DNA of 6,983 bases from Haloferacaceae archaeon (GCA_028274825.1 JAQCMZ010000361.1:1-6983); one strand, 5' to 3'. Shown: positions 1 to 6,695, counted from the stretch's first letter. Notes: generated by a model from the sequence alone, not told the origin. Numbers and translations: made by a program.

Positions 1-200
1 GCCCCGAGGCTTCACCGTGTTGTCCGTGCCGTCCAGAAACGGACGGACGCAGGCGACTGTCAGTCCCCTCGAGCTCCCGCGTTTGCGGTCGGCTGGAATT
101 CACACCCCAACACTCGCTGTGTCCGTGGAGGTCGCTCCACCACGACCCGCCAACTCCCGTCTCACGCCCACTGGACGGGTTTGAGAGGAGTCGCATTTCC

Positions 201-298
201 AACCCGTCAAACGACCGCATCACAGTAAGATCCTTAATGCCCGTCACGGTCGGTAAATCCCTATACGGGTCGCGATAGATTACACAGTTTGACGGGCT
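201..298. repeat. Spaced inverted repeat
   Basis: CCCGTCAAAC at 203-212 is repeated exactly in inverted form as GTTTGACGGG at 287-296. Extending each arm to 12 bases (201-212 and 287-298) gives 11 of 12 matches. The arms are separated by 74 bases containing AT-richer stretches. This could be the pair of ends of a small decayed element, a long-range RNA stem or chance. The match is seen directly; its function is unknown. Confidence 0.4.
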
Positions 299-323
299 TC
301 ACCCTCGGGGACAGGTCATCCGT

Positions 324-342
324 CGAGAGACACAGTCTCTCG
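324..342 (-). terminator. Small hairpin downstream of msrB, possible 3' end
   Basis: CGAGAGAC (324-331), a three-base spacer and GTCTCTCG (335-342) form a perfect 8-bp stem with a 3-base loop. It lies about 110 bases beyond the msrB stop in the direction of that gene. No T-run follows it, and archaeal termination depends mainly on T-tracts, so calling it a terminator is a guess. It may be an mRNA 3' structure or processing signal instead. Confidence 0.25.
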
Positions 343-450
343 TCATCACTCTTCTTCGATTTCCGTCCGACCCCTCACACTCGCCCTACTCAGCCTGTAG
401 AATACCCCGCCATCTCAGTCACCACACCGAACTCTGATTCCTGACGACTG

Positions 451-843
451 CTATTCTGTGTCGAGATCGAGAGCCACGCCGTTGATACAGTGCCGTTCTC
501 CGGTGGGTTCTGGCCCGTCGCTGAAGACGTGACCCAAGTGCCCATCACACTGATTACAGATGACTTCAGTCCGCGTCCCGAGTAATCCCGGGTCTGATTC
601 TCGCCGGACAGCATCACTGTCGGCCGGGGCCCAGAAACTGGGCCAGCCTGTCCCGGAGTCGTACTTCTCGTCAGTCGTGTACAGTTCCTGCCCACAGCCG
701 GCACACTGGAATACTCCCTCAGAGGATACGTGCAGCAACTCGGAAGTTCCAGCCCGTTCGGTCCCCGCCTCACGGAGAATTCGATACTCCTCGTCAGATA
801 GCCTTTCTGCCCACTCACTGTCGTTGAGTCCATCCGTTGACAT
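451..843 (-). CDS. msrB: Peptide-methionine (R)-S-oxide reductase MsrB
   Basis: A 130-residue cytoplasmic MsrB that reduces the R epimer of methionine sulfoxide in proteins, probably using thioredoxin-type reductants. The family fold is covered almost end to end. Two CxxC pairs (C47/C50 and C96/C99) are the structural zinc ligands. The GWPSF signature is at 66-70, HLGHVF at 102-107, and RHCIN (117-121) carries the catalytic Cys C119, with His at the position that is usually Tyr. Residue 65 (SGTGWPSF) is Thr where two-Cys MsrBs have the resolving Cys, so recycling must use another Cys or act directly on the sulfenic acid; this variant is common in the family. The C-terminus is short and ends soon after GVALDLD. 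The ATG at 843 gives the usual acidic haloarchaeal N-terminus (WAERLSDEEYRILREAGTE). It appears monocistronic. The next gene upstream on the same strand is 383 bases away. Identity is very secure. Confidence 0.96.
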   Translation of the reverse strand: MSTDGLNDSEWAERLSDEEYRILREAGTERAGTSELLHVSSEGVFQCAGCGQELYTTDEKYDSGTGWPSFWAPADSDAVRRESDPGLLGTRTEVICNQCDGHLGHVFSDGPEPTGERHCINGVALDLDTE

Positions 844-1226
844 ACATGAGTAAAGAAACTCGAGCTTGATACGTCCTTCTGTGATGAAATGATTGCCCGG
901 TCATGGGCTTTCTGAGACTGTTATTCTTCGGCCGGATGTTGTGTGGATTGACTCTGAGACCGTCCACTAGATCTGTCGTGACTGTCCAGCGTGACAACCC
1001 TAACTCCGCCATCGAGATGGCGAACAGACGACTCGTGCGTCGACGATACAGCGCACAGACAGACGATCGATACAGAAGAGTACGGCAAGAGCCAGATCGC
1101 TTCACTACACGATACCAAACGAGTGTCAACTGTCCACGACTCCGCCGGAGTACGCACCAAACCGCTATGAGTGCCGTCCCCGGAAAGACCGGGTTTCGAC
1201 GCAGTTCACAGCAAGACAACCCGATA
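844..1226. other. Gap between livF-like gene and msrB
   Basis: This 383-base stretch holds no supported gene. Short open frames occur on both strands, but their translations are rich in Arg, Ser and Thr, lack the acidic character of real neighbours and match nothing I know. It should contain the msrB promoter; just upstream of the msrB ATG, on the minus strand, there is a T-rich stretch (about 849-860) but no clear TATA box at the leaderless distance. A small GC hairpin at 1179-1193 follows the livF-like gene. The rest appears to be unstructured or eroded sequence. Confidence 0.5.
1179..1193 (-). terminator. GC hairpin just after the livF-like gene
   Basis: CCCGG (1179-1183) and CCGGG (1189-1193) form a 5-bp all-GC stem around a 5-base loop. 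In the sense of the livG-livF transcript the hairpin begins about 33 bases after the TAA stop at 1227-1229, and its loop reads TCTTT. The position suits the 3' end of the ATPase operon. There is no T-tract after it, so the terminator role is tentative. Confidence 0.3.
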
Positions 1227-2012
1227 TTACCGGAGATACGCGTCTCGAATTCGATCTTCCGTGAGTAGTTCTCCCGTGTCACCATCGGTGACGATTCGCC
1301 CGTTTTCGAGGAGATACGCCCGGTCAGCCATCGACAACGCCTCTTCAACGTGCTGTTCAACCAGTAACACGGTCAAATCGTCGCTGAGCGACTCGATTTC
1401 CTCGAACACTCGTTGTGCGAGTTGCGGTGCCAACCCGACAGAGGGCTCGTCAAGCGCCAACACACGCGGTTGTGACATCAGTGCCCGTCCGATTGCCAGC
1501 ATCTGTCGTTCGCCACCGCTGAGCGTCCCTGCCCGGTTGTCGGCCCGTTCAGATAGCGCCGGAAAGAGATTGTACACATCGTGTCGTGTGTCTTCGAGTG
1601 CTGCCCGATTGGCAAACGCCCCCATTTCGAGATTCTCGGCGACACTCATCCCGTCGAAGAGGTGCCGCTCCTCGGCGACGTGGACAAATCCCCGACCGAC
1701 AATCTCGTCTGGATCAAGCCCGGCAGTATCTGTCCCGAACACGCTAATCTGCCCGTCAGTGACTGGGACGAGCCCAGAAATCGCCCGCAAGAGTGTGGAC
1801 TTTCCGGCGCCGTTCGGTCCCACGAGTGAGATTATATCGTCGTCAGACCGCACTTCCAGCGAGACATCCCATAGAACCTGCAGATCGCCATACGCCACGT
1901 CAAGACCCTCGACGGTCACCGGGTGATTCGCGTCCGCAGGCACATCTGTAGGCGTATTCTGCTCGCCTGACCGCCGGGTCTCTCCCGACCTTGCTGGACT
2001 GTCATCACTCAT
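1227..2012 (-). CDS. livF: LivF-like ABC transporter ATP-binding protein
   Basis: A 261-residue cytoplasmic ATPase of a branched-chain amino acid/amide (HAAT) type importer. All ABC motifs are canonical: Walker A GPNGAGKST at 65-73, the LivF-type Q-loop region VAEERHLF at 112-119 (family VPEGRxxF), signature LSGGERQ at 164-170, Walker B VLALDEPS at 184-191 with D188 and catalytic E189, D-loop SVGLAP, and switch His H221 in VEQHVEEAL. About 31 hydrophilic residues precede the usual family start; a GTG at Val32 (1917-1919) would give a more standard length. The ATG at 2010-2012 overlaps the livG-like stop by 4 bases (ATGA), implying translational coupling and supporting the longer start. It should pair with the LivG-like ATPase as a heterodimer, driving the permeases encoded divergently at 2925-4933. 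The substrate (branched-chain amino acids, amides, urea or other) cannot be read from the ATPase, so the symbol marks the family role only. Confidence 0.9.
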   Translation of the reverse strand: MSDDSPARSGETRRSGEQNTPTDVPADANHPVTVEGLDVAYGDLQVLWDVSLEVRSDDDIISLVGPNGAGKSTLLRAISGLVPVTDGQISVFGTDTAGLDPDEIVGRGFVHVAEERHLFDGMSVAENLEMGAFANRAALEDTRHDVYNLFPALSERADNRAGTLSGGERQMLAIGRALMSQPRVLALDEPSVGLAPQLAQRVFEEIESLSDDLTVLLVEQHVEEALSMADRAYLLENGRIVTDGDTGELLTEDRIRDAYLR

Positions 2013-2833
2013 GATTCCGACGCGGCCTCGTATCTCGCCGAGTCAGTATCGGTATCGTGGTCTGAGCTAGTATCCGTCCCGAGATACGCCTCCGCTACAC
2101 GAGTGTTTTCACGAATCTCGGCGGGCGTTCCGTTGGCAATAAACTCTCCATCGTGAAGCACCAACACCCGATCAGCACTCGACAGTAATGCGTCCGTCAC
2201 GTGTTCGATCCAGAACACGCCGATCCCGCGGTCGTCTCGGACCCGTTCGATGATTGCAGTCAGATTGCTCACTTCTTGTGGTGTGAGGCCGCTACCAATC
2301 TCGTCGAGCAGCAGATAACTGGGGGCGGTTGCCAGGGCTCGCGCCAGTTCGACTCGTTTACGCGCTGCAATCGGGAGTCCGTCAGCCGCTCGGCCGGCCA
2401 GTTCTGCGAGTCCGACGAATTCGAGACACGATAGTGCCCGCTCTCGTGCCCGTTTTCTGTCATCACCGGCCCCGAATGTTGCTCCCGTGAGCACGTTCTC
2501 GAGCACTGTCGCCCCAGGAAATGTCCGCACAGTCTGGAAGGTCCGTGCGACACCTGCCCGACAGAGTCGGTTCGGCCGTACGCCTGTCAACTCATTATCG
2601 TCGACAGTGACGCGTCCGCCGTCTGCAGGCGTTACGCCAGTAATAACGTCAAACAGCGTTGTCTTTCCAGCGCCGTTTGGACCCATGAGGCCGACTATCT
2701 CTCCCGTTTCCACGTCGAAATTGACGCTGTCGACGGCTGTGAGCCCGCCGTAAGACTTTCGCAGCCCCGTCACGTCCAACATACCTGTCTGTCGCCGGCC
2801 GCCTGGCAAATCGGTTTCGACATATCTGTCCAT
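2009..2833 (-). CDS. livG: LivG-like ABC transporter ATP-binding protein
   Basis: A 274-residue ATPase, partner of the LivF-like subunit. Walker A GPNGAGKTT is at 51-59, Q-loop RTFQ at 97-100, Walker B YLLLDE at 173-178 (D177, E178), D-loop GSGLTP, and switch His H211 in WIEHVTDAL. The signature is not LSGGQ or the usual LPYGxQR but LPIAARKR (153-160), and the Pro after the Walker B Glu is Ile; related RKR-type variants occur in part of the LivG family. The C-terminus ends in an Asp/Ser-rich tail from about 253. The longest reading starts at 2833, but family members normally begin at MLxVxxLxKxFGG, which here is Met18 (ATG at 2780-2782); the TATA-like block lies so close to 2833 that transcription probably starts inside the extension. 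I therefore think Met18 is the more likely start. It is first in a two-gene operon with livF. Confidence 0.9.
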   Translation of the reverse strand: MDRYVETDLPGGRRQTGMLDVTGLRKSYGGLTAVDSVNFDVETGEIVGLMGPNGAGKTTLFDVITGVTPADGGRVTVDDNELTGVRPNRLCRAGVARTFQTVRTFPGATVLENVLTGATFGAGDDRKRARERALSCLEFVGLAELAGRAADGLPIAARKRVELARALATAPSYLLLDEIGSGLTPQEVSNLTAIIERVRDDRGIGVFWIEHVTDALLSSADRVLVLHDGEFIANGTPAEIRENTRVAEAYLGTDTSSDHDTDTDSARYEAASES

Positions 2834-2850
2834 TTATGTATATCAATTCC
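2833..2850. promoter_or_regulatory. Shared AT-rich block, divergent liv promoter
   Basis: The 91-base gap between the divergent ATPase and permease genes is GC-rich except for this block, which reads TTTATGTATATCAATT on the plus strand and AATTGATATACATAAA on the minus strand. Both look like archaeal TATA boxes. Using the usual 25-base spacing, rightward transcription would start near 2862-2868 with a leader of about 60 bases. Leftward transcription would start near 2812-2815, downstream of the first livG ATG. One block serving both directions would co-regulate all four transporter genes. The AT-rich motif is seen; its promoter function is inferred. Confidence 0.5.
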
Positions 2851-2924
2851 CCCGTCGGCCGTCTCTCACGGCTGGAGTCTGAGGCTCCCGTGCCGCACCA
2901 CTGCACCCGGAAACCGAAGAACCG

Positions 2925-3812
2925 ATGATGCTGCCCGCACACACGACTGATAGGATGACAGTCGCGACCGGTATCGAGGTGATGATTGACGGCGTGGCCC
3001 AAGGGCTGTTGTTCGCCCTGTTAGGCGCCGGTATCACTCTCGTGTTCGGTCTCGGTGACGTACTCAATCTCGCGCTGGGAAGTTTCGCGATTGCTGCGGT
3101 AGTGACGGCGACGACTGTTGCTGGGGCAGTCGGGAACGTCGCGATCGGGGCCGTCTTTGGGGTGGCCGTTGCCGCGATACTGGGGCTGGCTGTCGATAGG
3201 ACGCTCCTCTCGAGTGTCTACCGGTCGACCGGTGAAGAACGAGTTGTTCTCGGAATCTTCAGCACGCTGGGACTGGCGATTTTTCTCGATGGGCTAATGT
3301 TTGTGTACTTCCCGCTGTCGTATGCGTTGCCACTCGGGATTCCCAGTGTCGATATCGGGGGTGTCCTGATCCGGGGATCAACACTACTTATCGCCGGTGT
3401 CGCTCTCCCGCTGTTGGGCGGGTTATTCGTGTTCCTCGAGCGAACCTTCCTGGGGAAGGCCACCCGAACCGTCGTTTACGACGAAACTGGTGCGTTGTTG
3501 TGTGGAATCGATACCCGACGGATTCGGTCACTGGTGTTCGTTGGCAGCGTCGCGTTGGCAGCCACCGCTGGGCTGCTCCGGAGTGTGACCGCCGACGTCC
3601 GGGTGTCTGCCGGCTTTGATTTGACTGTGTTTGCAATCATCGTCGCTATTGTCGGAGGTGTTCGTAACCTCCGGGGCACTGTCATCGCGGGACTGGGACT
3701 GGGCCTCGTGAGCGCCTCAGCGAGTTTCCTTGTCGGCGCGTACGTGGCGAACCTGTTGTTGTTTGGCATCGCTGTGGCGACACTGATCGCTCGGCCAGAG
3801 GTGATCGAGTGA
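2925..3812 (+). CDS. livH: LivH-like ABC transporter permease
   Basis: A 295-residue integral membrane subunit of the HAAT-type importer, close in length to E. coli LivH. Hydrophobic segments lie at roughly 22-42, 48-68, 70-90, 107-128, 150-170, 203-220, 232-246, 252-273 and 275-289. Family landmarks are GVAQGLLFALLGAGITLVFG near the start, the cytoplasmic coupling region ending in CGIDTRRIRSLVF (193-205; family MGINxxRxxxLxF), and VGGVRNLRGTVIAGLGLG (243-260; family LGGxGSxxGAxxGGLxLG). The start is uncertain: ATGs at 2925, 2928, 2955 and 2982 are all in frame. The residues before Met11 (2955) or Met20 (2982) look non-conserved, so the true start may be one of these. The stop overlaps the livM-like GTG by 4 bases, so the two permeases are almost certainly co-translated and form the transmembrane heterodimer. 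Confidence 0.9.
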   Translation: MMLPAHTTDRMTVATGIEVMIDGVAQGLLFALLGAGITLVFGLGDVLNLALGSFAIAAVVTATTVAGAVGNVAIGAVFGVAVAAILGLAVDRTLLSSVYRSTGEERVVLGIFSTLGLAIFLDGLMFVYFPLSYALPLGIPSVDIGGVLIRGSTLLIAGVALPLLGGLFVFLERTFLGKATRTVVYDETGALLCGIDTRRIRSLVFVGSVALAATAGLLRSVTADVRVSAGFDLTVFAIIVAIVGGVRNLRGTVIAGLGLGLVSASASFLVGAYVANLLLFGIAVATLIARPEVIE

Positions 3813-4933
3813 GTCGCCCTGAGTCCGAGCCGATGAATGAGGGTTCCGACGCCGCAGGTGCAGGTGTCTCTCCGGCGATGGACCCGGGAAAGCAGGGTGA
3901 CGCCGAGTTGGGAGGCCGCGCTGCGGCGACGGCTGACGAACGGCTGGGACCGATTCCAGTCTCGGACCTTCGCCGTATCCTTGGTATCGCGACGATACTG
4001 CTCCCCGCACCGCTGGTTATCGGCACGCTCGGGGCGGGATTTCAACTCCGATTATTCTCGACGTTCGTCGCGTTCGCGACACTGACTGTCGCACTGAATA
4101 TCGTGTTCGCACACACCGACCAGTTATTCCTGTTCGTCGGCGGATTATTGGGCGTCGGTGCATACGCGACAGCCCTCCCCGCGCAGGCGCTCGGCGTCAC
4201 AGCTTGGTTGACTCTCCCGTTTGGAGTGCTTCTCGTGGGCGCAGTTGGCGCGTTGGTCAGTTACGTCGCCGCACGTCGAGGGATGACCGTAATCGTTCTC
4301 GCGATTCTCACCCTCAGTCTCCAGTTAGCCGCGACAGAGTTTTTCATCGGTGCCGGACAGATCACCGGCGGGTCGACGGGATTTCCGTTCGAAGGGTTTG
4401 GATTCGCGACCCTCGGAGATGCTCTTGCCGTCCCGACGAATGTCGTTGTCGGAACCGTTCTCGTCGTGGTACTCCTGACCGCATTGGTCGGCTACAGTTG
4501 GCTGCGATCCTCTCGGTTTGGACTTGCGTTTGCCGCGGTTCGACGTGACCCGGTGGCGGCCGAAACTGTCGGTATCAACGCCGTTCAGCAGAAAACAATC
4601 GCCGGCTTCATCGGCGCGGCGTTGATCGGGCTCGTCGGGCCGTTGTATGCTGGTCTGCAAGGGTTCGTTACCCCTTCACTGTTCACCTTCCAGGCCGTTG
4701 ACGTGTTGGTGTTGGTGATGCTCGTTCTGGGTGGGATGCGAACCCTGTTGGGTCCAGTTGTCGGCGCTGGATTGGTCATCGCCCTCGAAGAATTTCTCGT
4801 CGATTTCGGACAGTGGCGTGCCGCCACTCTCGGGCTGTTACTCATTCTGCTGTTTTTGTACTTTCGACGAGGGGTGGTCCCTGCGCTGGCCGCCGCCATT
4901 CGACCCCGAATCCCGTCGCTCGACAGAGAGTGA
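3809..4933 (+). CDS. livM: LivM-like ABC transporter permease
   Basis: A 374-residue membrane subunit pairing with the LivH-like protein. An unusual hydrophilic N-terminus of about 50 residues (Gly/Ala/Glu/Asp-rich) precedes the first membrane segment (about 57-77). Further segments lie near 82-102, 106-128, 131-153, 158-178, 211-230, 263-283, 294-309, 313-329 and 337-352. Diagnostic LivM features are TGGSTGFP at 186-193, the coupling helix SRFGLAFAAVRRDPVAAETVGIN (235-257), and GGMRTLLGPVVGAGL at 308-322. Translation probably begins at GTG 3809-3811, which overlaps the livH stop as GTGA; ATG at 3833 (Met9) is an alternative and would shorten only the non-conserved tail. No gene for a solute-binding lipoprotein follows, although such a gene usually accompanies these permeases. 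Family assignment is secure; the substrate is unknown. Confidence 0.9.
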   Translation: MSRPESEPMNEGSDAAGAGVSPAMDPGKQGDAELGGRAAATADERLGPIPVSDLRRILGIATILLPAPLVIGTLGAGFQLRLFSTFVAFATLTVALNIVFAHTDQLFLFVGGLLGVGAYATALPAQALGVTAWLTLPFGVLLVGAVGALVSYVAARRGMTVIVLAILTLSLQLAATEFFIGAGQITGGSTGFPFEGFGFATLGDALAVPTNVVVGTVLVVVLLTALVGYSWLRSSRFGLAFAAVRRDPVAAETVGINAVQQKTIAGFIGAALIGLVGPLYAGLQGFVTPSLFTFQAVDVLVLVMLVLGGMRTLLGPVVGAGLVIALEEFLVDFGQWRAATLGLLLILLFLYFRRGVVPALAAAIRPRIPSLDRE

Positions 4934-5193
4934 ACTGGCGGTTTTCTGAAACGGTTAGCTTCCGCTATCTCTCTGTCACGGGCTGAGACACCACCTCATG
5001 ACTTTCGTGAGTTGGGCAGAGACAATATCACTCAGCATAACAGATACACGTCAGATATTGCCTCTTGTGTAGTCCCCGAAGGAGACACTGTGTATTTTGT
5101 CTGAACCGTGAGTCTCCGACACATCAGCACGGTGATATCACAATCCATTGAGGCCGGTATTGTAATTACACTGACCCGATTTCTCGGTGGAAA
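4934..5193. other. Convergent intergenic region with palindromes
   Basis: This 260-base gap separates the 3' ends of the rightward permease pair and the leftward radical SAM gene. Just after the livM stop there is a four-T run (4942-4945). A weak hairpin follows at 4995-5011 (6-bp stem with one G-U pair and a 5-base loop), and a second T4 occurs near 5096-5099; these are candidate termination sites. Two perfect 10-bp palindromes, GTGATATCAC (5132-5141) and TGTAATTACA (5161-5170), lie close to the radical SAM stop. No gene is supported. Confidence 0.4.
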
Positions 5194-6366
5194 TCACTGC
5201 GAATCCCCATTGGCGGCTGACCGTTGTTCCGCGACCCACGGACACAGTGGGTCACTCCCTGTCGGATTTCCAGTGGCGGCGTACGCTCGTGACCGCGACC
5301 CCCCACACGATTGCGTGGCCGGACAGTCACCGCATGGACCATCGAACTCTCCTCGATTTCTGAGTGTCTGCAACTGCTCGGCGTTCCGGTAAATGGAAGA
5401 CAGTGGAGTCTCTCGGACGTTCCCTACCCGGAGCGGCATGAATCCAGACGGATACACGTCGCCGGTGTGGCTCACGAACACGAACCCGTTTCCGGCGCCG
5501 GTCGTGCCAACCCGCGGCGGGTCGGTGCCGGTCTCTGCCGCCGTCTCTTGAGCGACCCGGCGATAAAACGGTGCTTCGACGGTGATTACTCGATATGACG
5601 CGTCGCGGCTGTGTCTGTACAGCCATTCGGTGATTTTCCGAGCTTGAGGAGGTGAAATCTGAGATAGCTTCGCCCCGCGACCGATCGAAATGAGGAAGAA
5701 CACTTCCCACATCTGTGCTCCAAGCTTTGCTACGAGATCCGCTATCGCCGGAAGCTCCCCGACAGTCGCCGCGGTGACGGTCGTATTGATCTGGATCGAG
5801 ACGCCCAGTTCTTGAGCGATTTCGGCAGCCTGTATCACCGTCTCGAATGTCCCGGTCTCTCCCCGGAAATCATCGTGGCTGTCGGCGGTAGCACCGTCGA
5901 GACTCAGCGCCATTCGCCCGACTCCGATGTCGGCAAAGCGTGTGATTGTCTCTCTCGTCAACCGTGGCGTCGTCGCAGGTGTCACTGACGGTCTGATTCC
6001 GGTGTCGACGGCTGTCTCCAGCAGTTCGAAGAGATCTGGCCGACAAAGCGGGTCCCCGCCTGAAAACACGAAGTACGGTTGCGGGGAAAACGACTCGATA
6101 TCTTCGAACAGGGTAACTGCCTCCTCCTTTGAGAGTTCGTCAGGATGTCGTTGTTTGTTGGCCGCTGCACGGCAGTGGTCGCAGGCCAGATCACACGCTT
6201 GCGTAACCTCCCACACCACTACTAACGGTGTCTGTGTGTAATCGCGATCGTGTGGATGAGATCCACTTTGTGATATTCTCGCACTCTCTCTCTCAGTATC
6301 GTCCATACGAGTAGCGTCACTGCGTCTCCCATTGGCATCTGCTATCGATAAGCGATTCAGCCGCAC
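5194..6366 (-). CDS. Radical SAM/SPASM protein, AhbC/AhbD/NirJ-like
   Basis: A 390-residue cytoplasmic radical SAM enzyme that should cleave S-adenosylmethionine with a [4Fe-4S] cluster. The cluster motif CxxxCxxC is C58, C62, C65 inside WEVTQACDLACDHCRAAA. SGGDPL (102-107) is the SAM-binding GGE-type motif, with Asp in the usual Glu place, followed by MALSLDGAT and QINTTV on core strands. The C-terminal SPASM-like region has C345, C348, C354 and C375 (CGDCPATQSCGGSRSRAYA then DPLCPW), suited to an auxiliary cluster. This architecture is shared by haem-pathway enzymes AhbC, AhbD and NirJ and by uncharacterised haloarchaeal relatives (I believe the TIGR04053 family). The exact reaction cannot be assigned: no haem gene or RiPP precursor is seen nearby. 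The first codon is GTG at 6364-6366; an ATG at 6304-6306 (Met21) is a credible alternative, since the first ~45 residues are non-conserved. It stands alone and converges on livHM. Confidence 0.88.
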   Translation of the reverse strand: MRLNRLSIADANGRRSDATRMDDTERESARISQSGSHPHDRDYTQTPLVVVWEVTQACDLACDHCRAAANKQRHPDELSKEEAVTLFEDIESFSPQPYFVFSGGDPLCRPDLFELLETAVDTGIRPSVTPATTPRLTRETITRFADIGVGRMALSLDGATADSHDDFRGETGTFETVIQAAEIAQELGVSIQINTTVTAATVGELPAIADLVAKLGAQMWEVFFLISIGRGAKLSQISPPQARKITEWLYRHSRDASYRVITVEAPFYRRVAQETAAETGTDPPRVGTTGAGNGFVFVSHTGDVYPSGFMPLRVGNVRETPLSSIYRNAEQLQTLRNRGEFDGPCGDCPATQSCGGSRSRAYAATGNPTGSDPLCPWVAEQRSAANGDSQ

Positions 6367-6401
6367 ACTGGTAATATCCTCGCGGTCAGGGTGTATCTAG
6401 G

Positions 6402-6412
6402 CCACAATATAG
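6402..6412 (-). promoter_or_regulatory. Likely TATA box of the radical SAM gene
   Basis: On the minus strand CTATATTGTGG lies about 40 bases upstream of the GTG start at 6366. At normal archaeal spacing transcription would begin near 6382, leaving a leader of about 16 bases. That leader holds GCGAGG (6383-6378), a possible weak ribosome-binding site 11 bases before the GTG. This favours the GTG start over the internal ATG, but the evidence is only positional. Confidence 0.35.
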
Positions 6413-6695
6413 CGGGTGCTGACGGACGAAGCGGCTATCAGTCCCACACATCATATGTGAAATCACCCGGACAGACTCCGACACTTTTTGGAGCTGTTCA
6501 CACCAGTTGCTGCAAATACGGGTCTCTCGTTCGCTACTGACAACAACTGAGATTCAAACCCCTTTGTGCCGATATGACGGAAGTGAACCACAGATTCACT
6601 AGTATGATTAATATTTGCCGCTAAATGCAGAGACTGAGTTTGTCACTCGGTCGTTAGAGCCGACGTCAGAACACCCAAATCTCCGCCTGTCACTG

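Larger units (their letters stand above)
1..450. other. Gene-poor region downstream of msrB
   Basis: I see no gene I can support here. On the minus strand one frame is open from about 298 off the left edge, with an ATG at 218-220, but its translation is not acidic like the neighbouring genes, is rich in Ser, Gly, Arg and His, and matches no family I know. The region carries a perfect small hairpin at 324-342 and a spaced inverted repeat at 201-212/287-298. At the left edge the minus strand ends in GTGAAGCCTCGGGGC, a string that reminds me of the 3' ends of haloarchaeal IS200/IS605 TnpB elements. This is consistent with old, eroded mobile DNA, but does not prove it. Confidence 0.5.

Noticed and set aside
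1..220. Partial leftward gene starting at the ATG at 218-220 and leaving the window
   Set aside because: The translation lacks haloarchaeal acidic bias and any familiar motif; an open frame this long is common by chance in GC-rich DNA. It could be revived if it continues left of the window.
881..915. C/D box guide RNA (GTGATGA at 881-887 and CTGA near 912)
   Set aside because: Only one C and one D box are present, with no C'/D' pair at the right spacing and no closing terminal stem.
903..1268. Rightward open frame of 121 codons in the gap before msrB
   Set aside because: It runs into the livF-like coding region in antisense, has an Arg/Ser-rich, non-acidic translation with no recognisable domain, and shows no promoter or ribosome site.
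1171..1926. Rightward open frame of 251 codons opposite the livF-like gene
   Set aside because: It is the antisense shadow of a well-supported ATPase; its Ser/Arg/Pro-rich translation is typical of the complement of GC-rich haloarchaeal genes.
6549..6566. tRNA T-arm-like string GATTCAAACCCC
   Set aside because: No acceptor, D-arm or anticodon stem can be built around it, and the matching stem half is missing.
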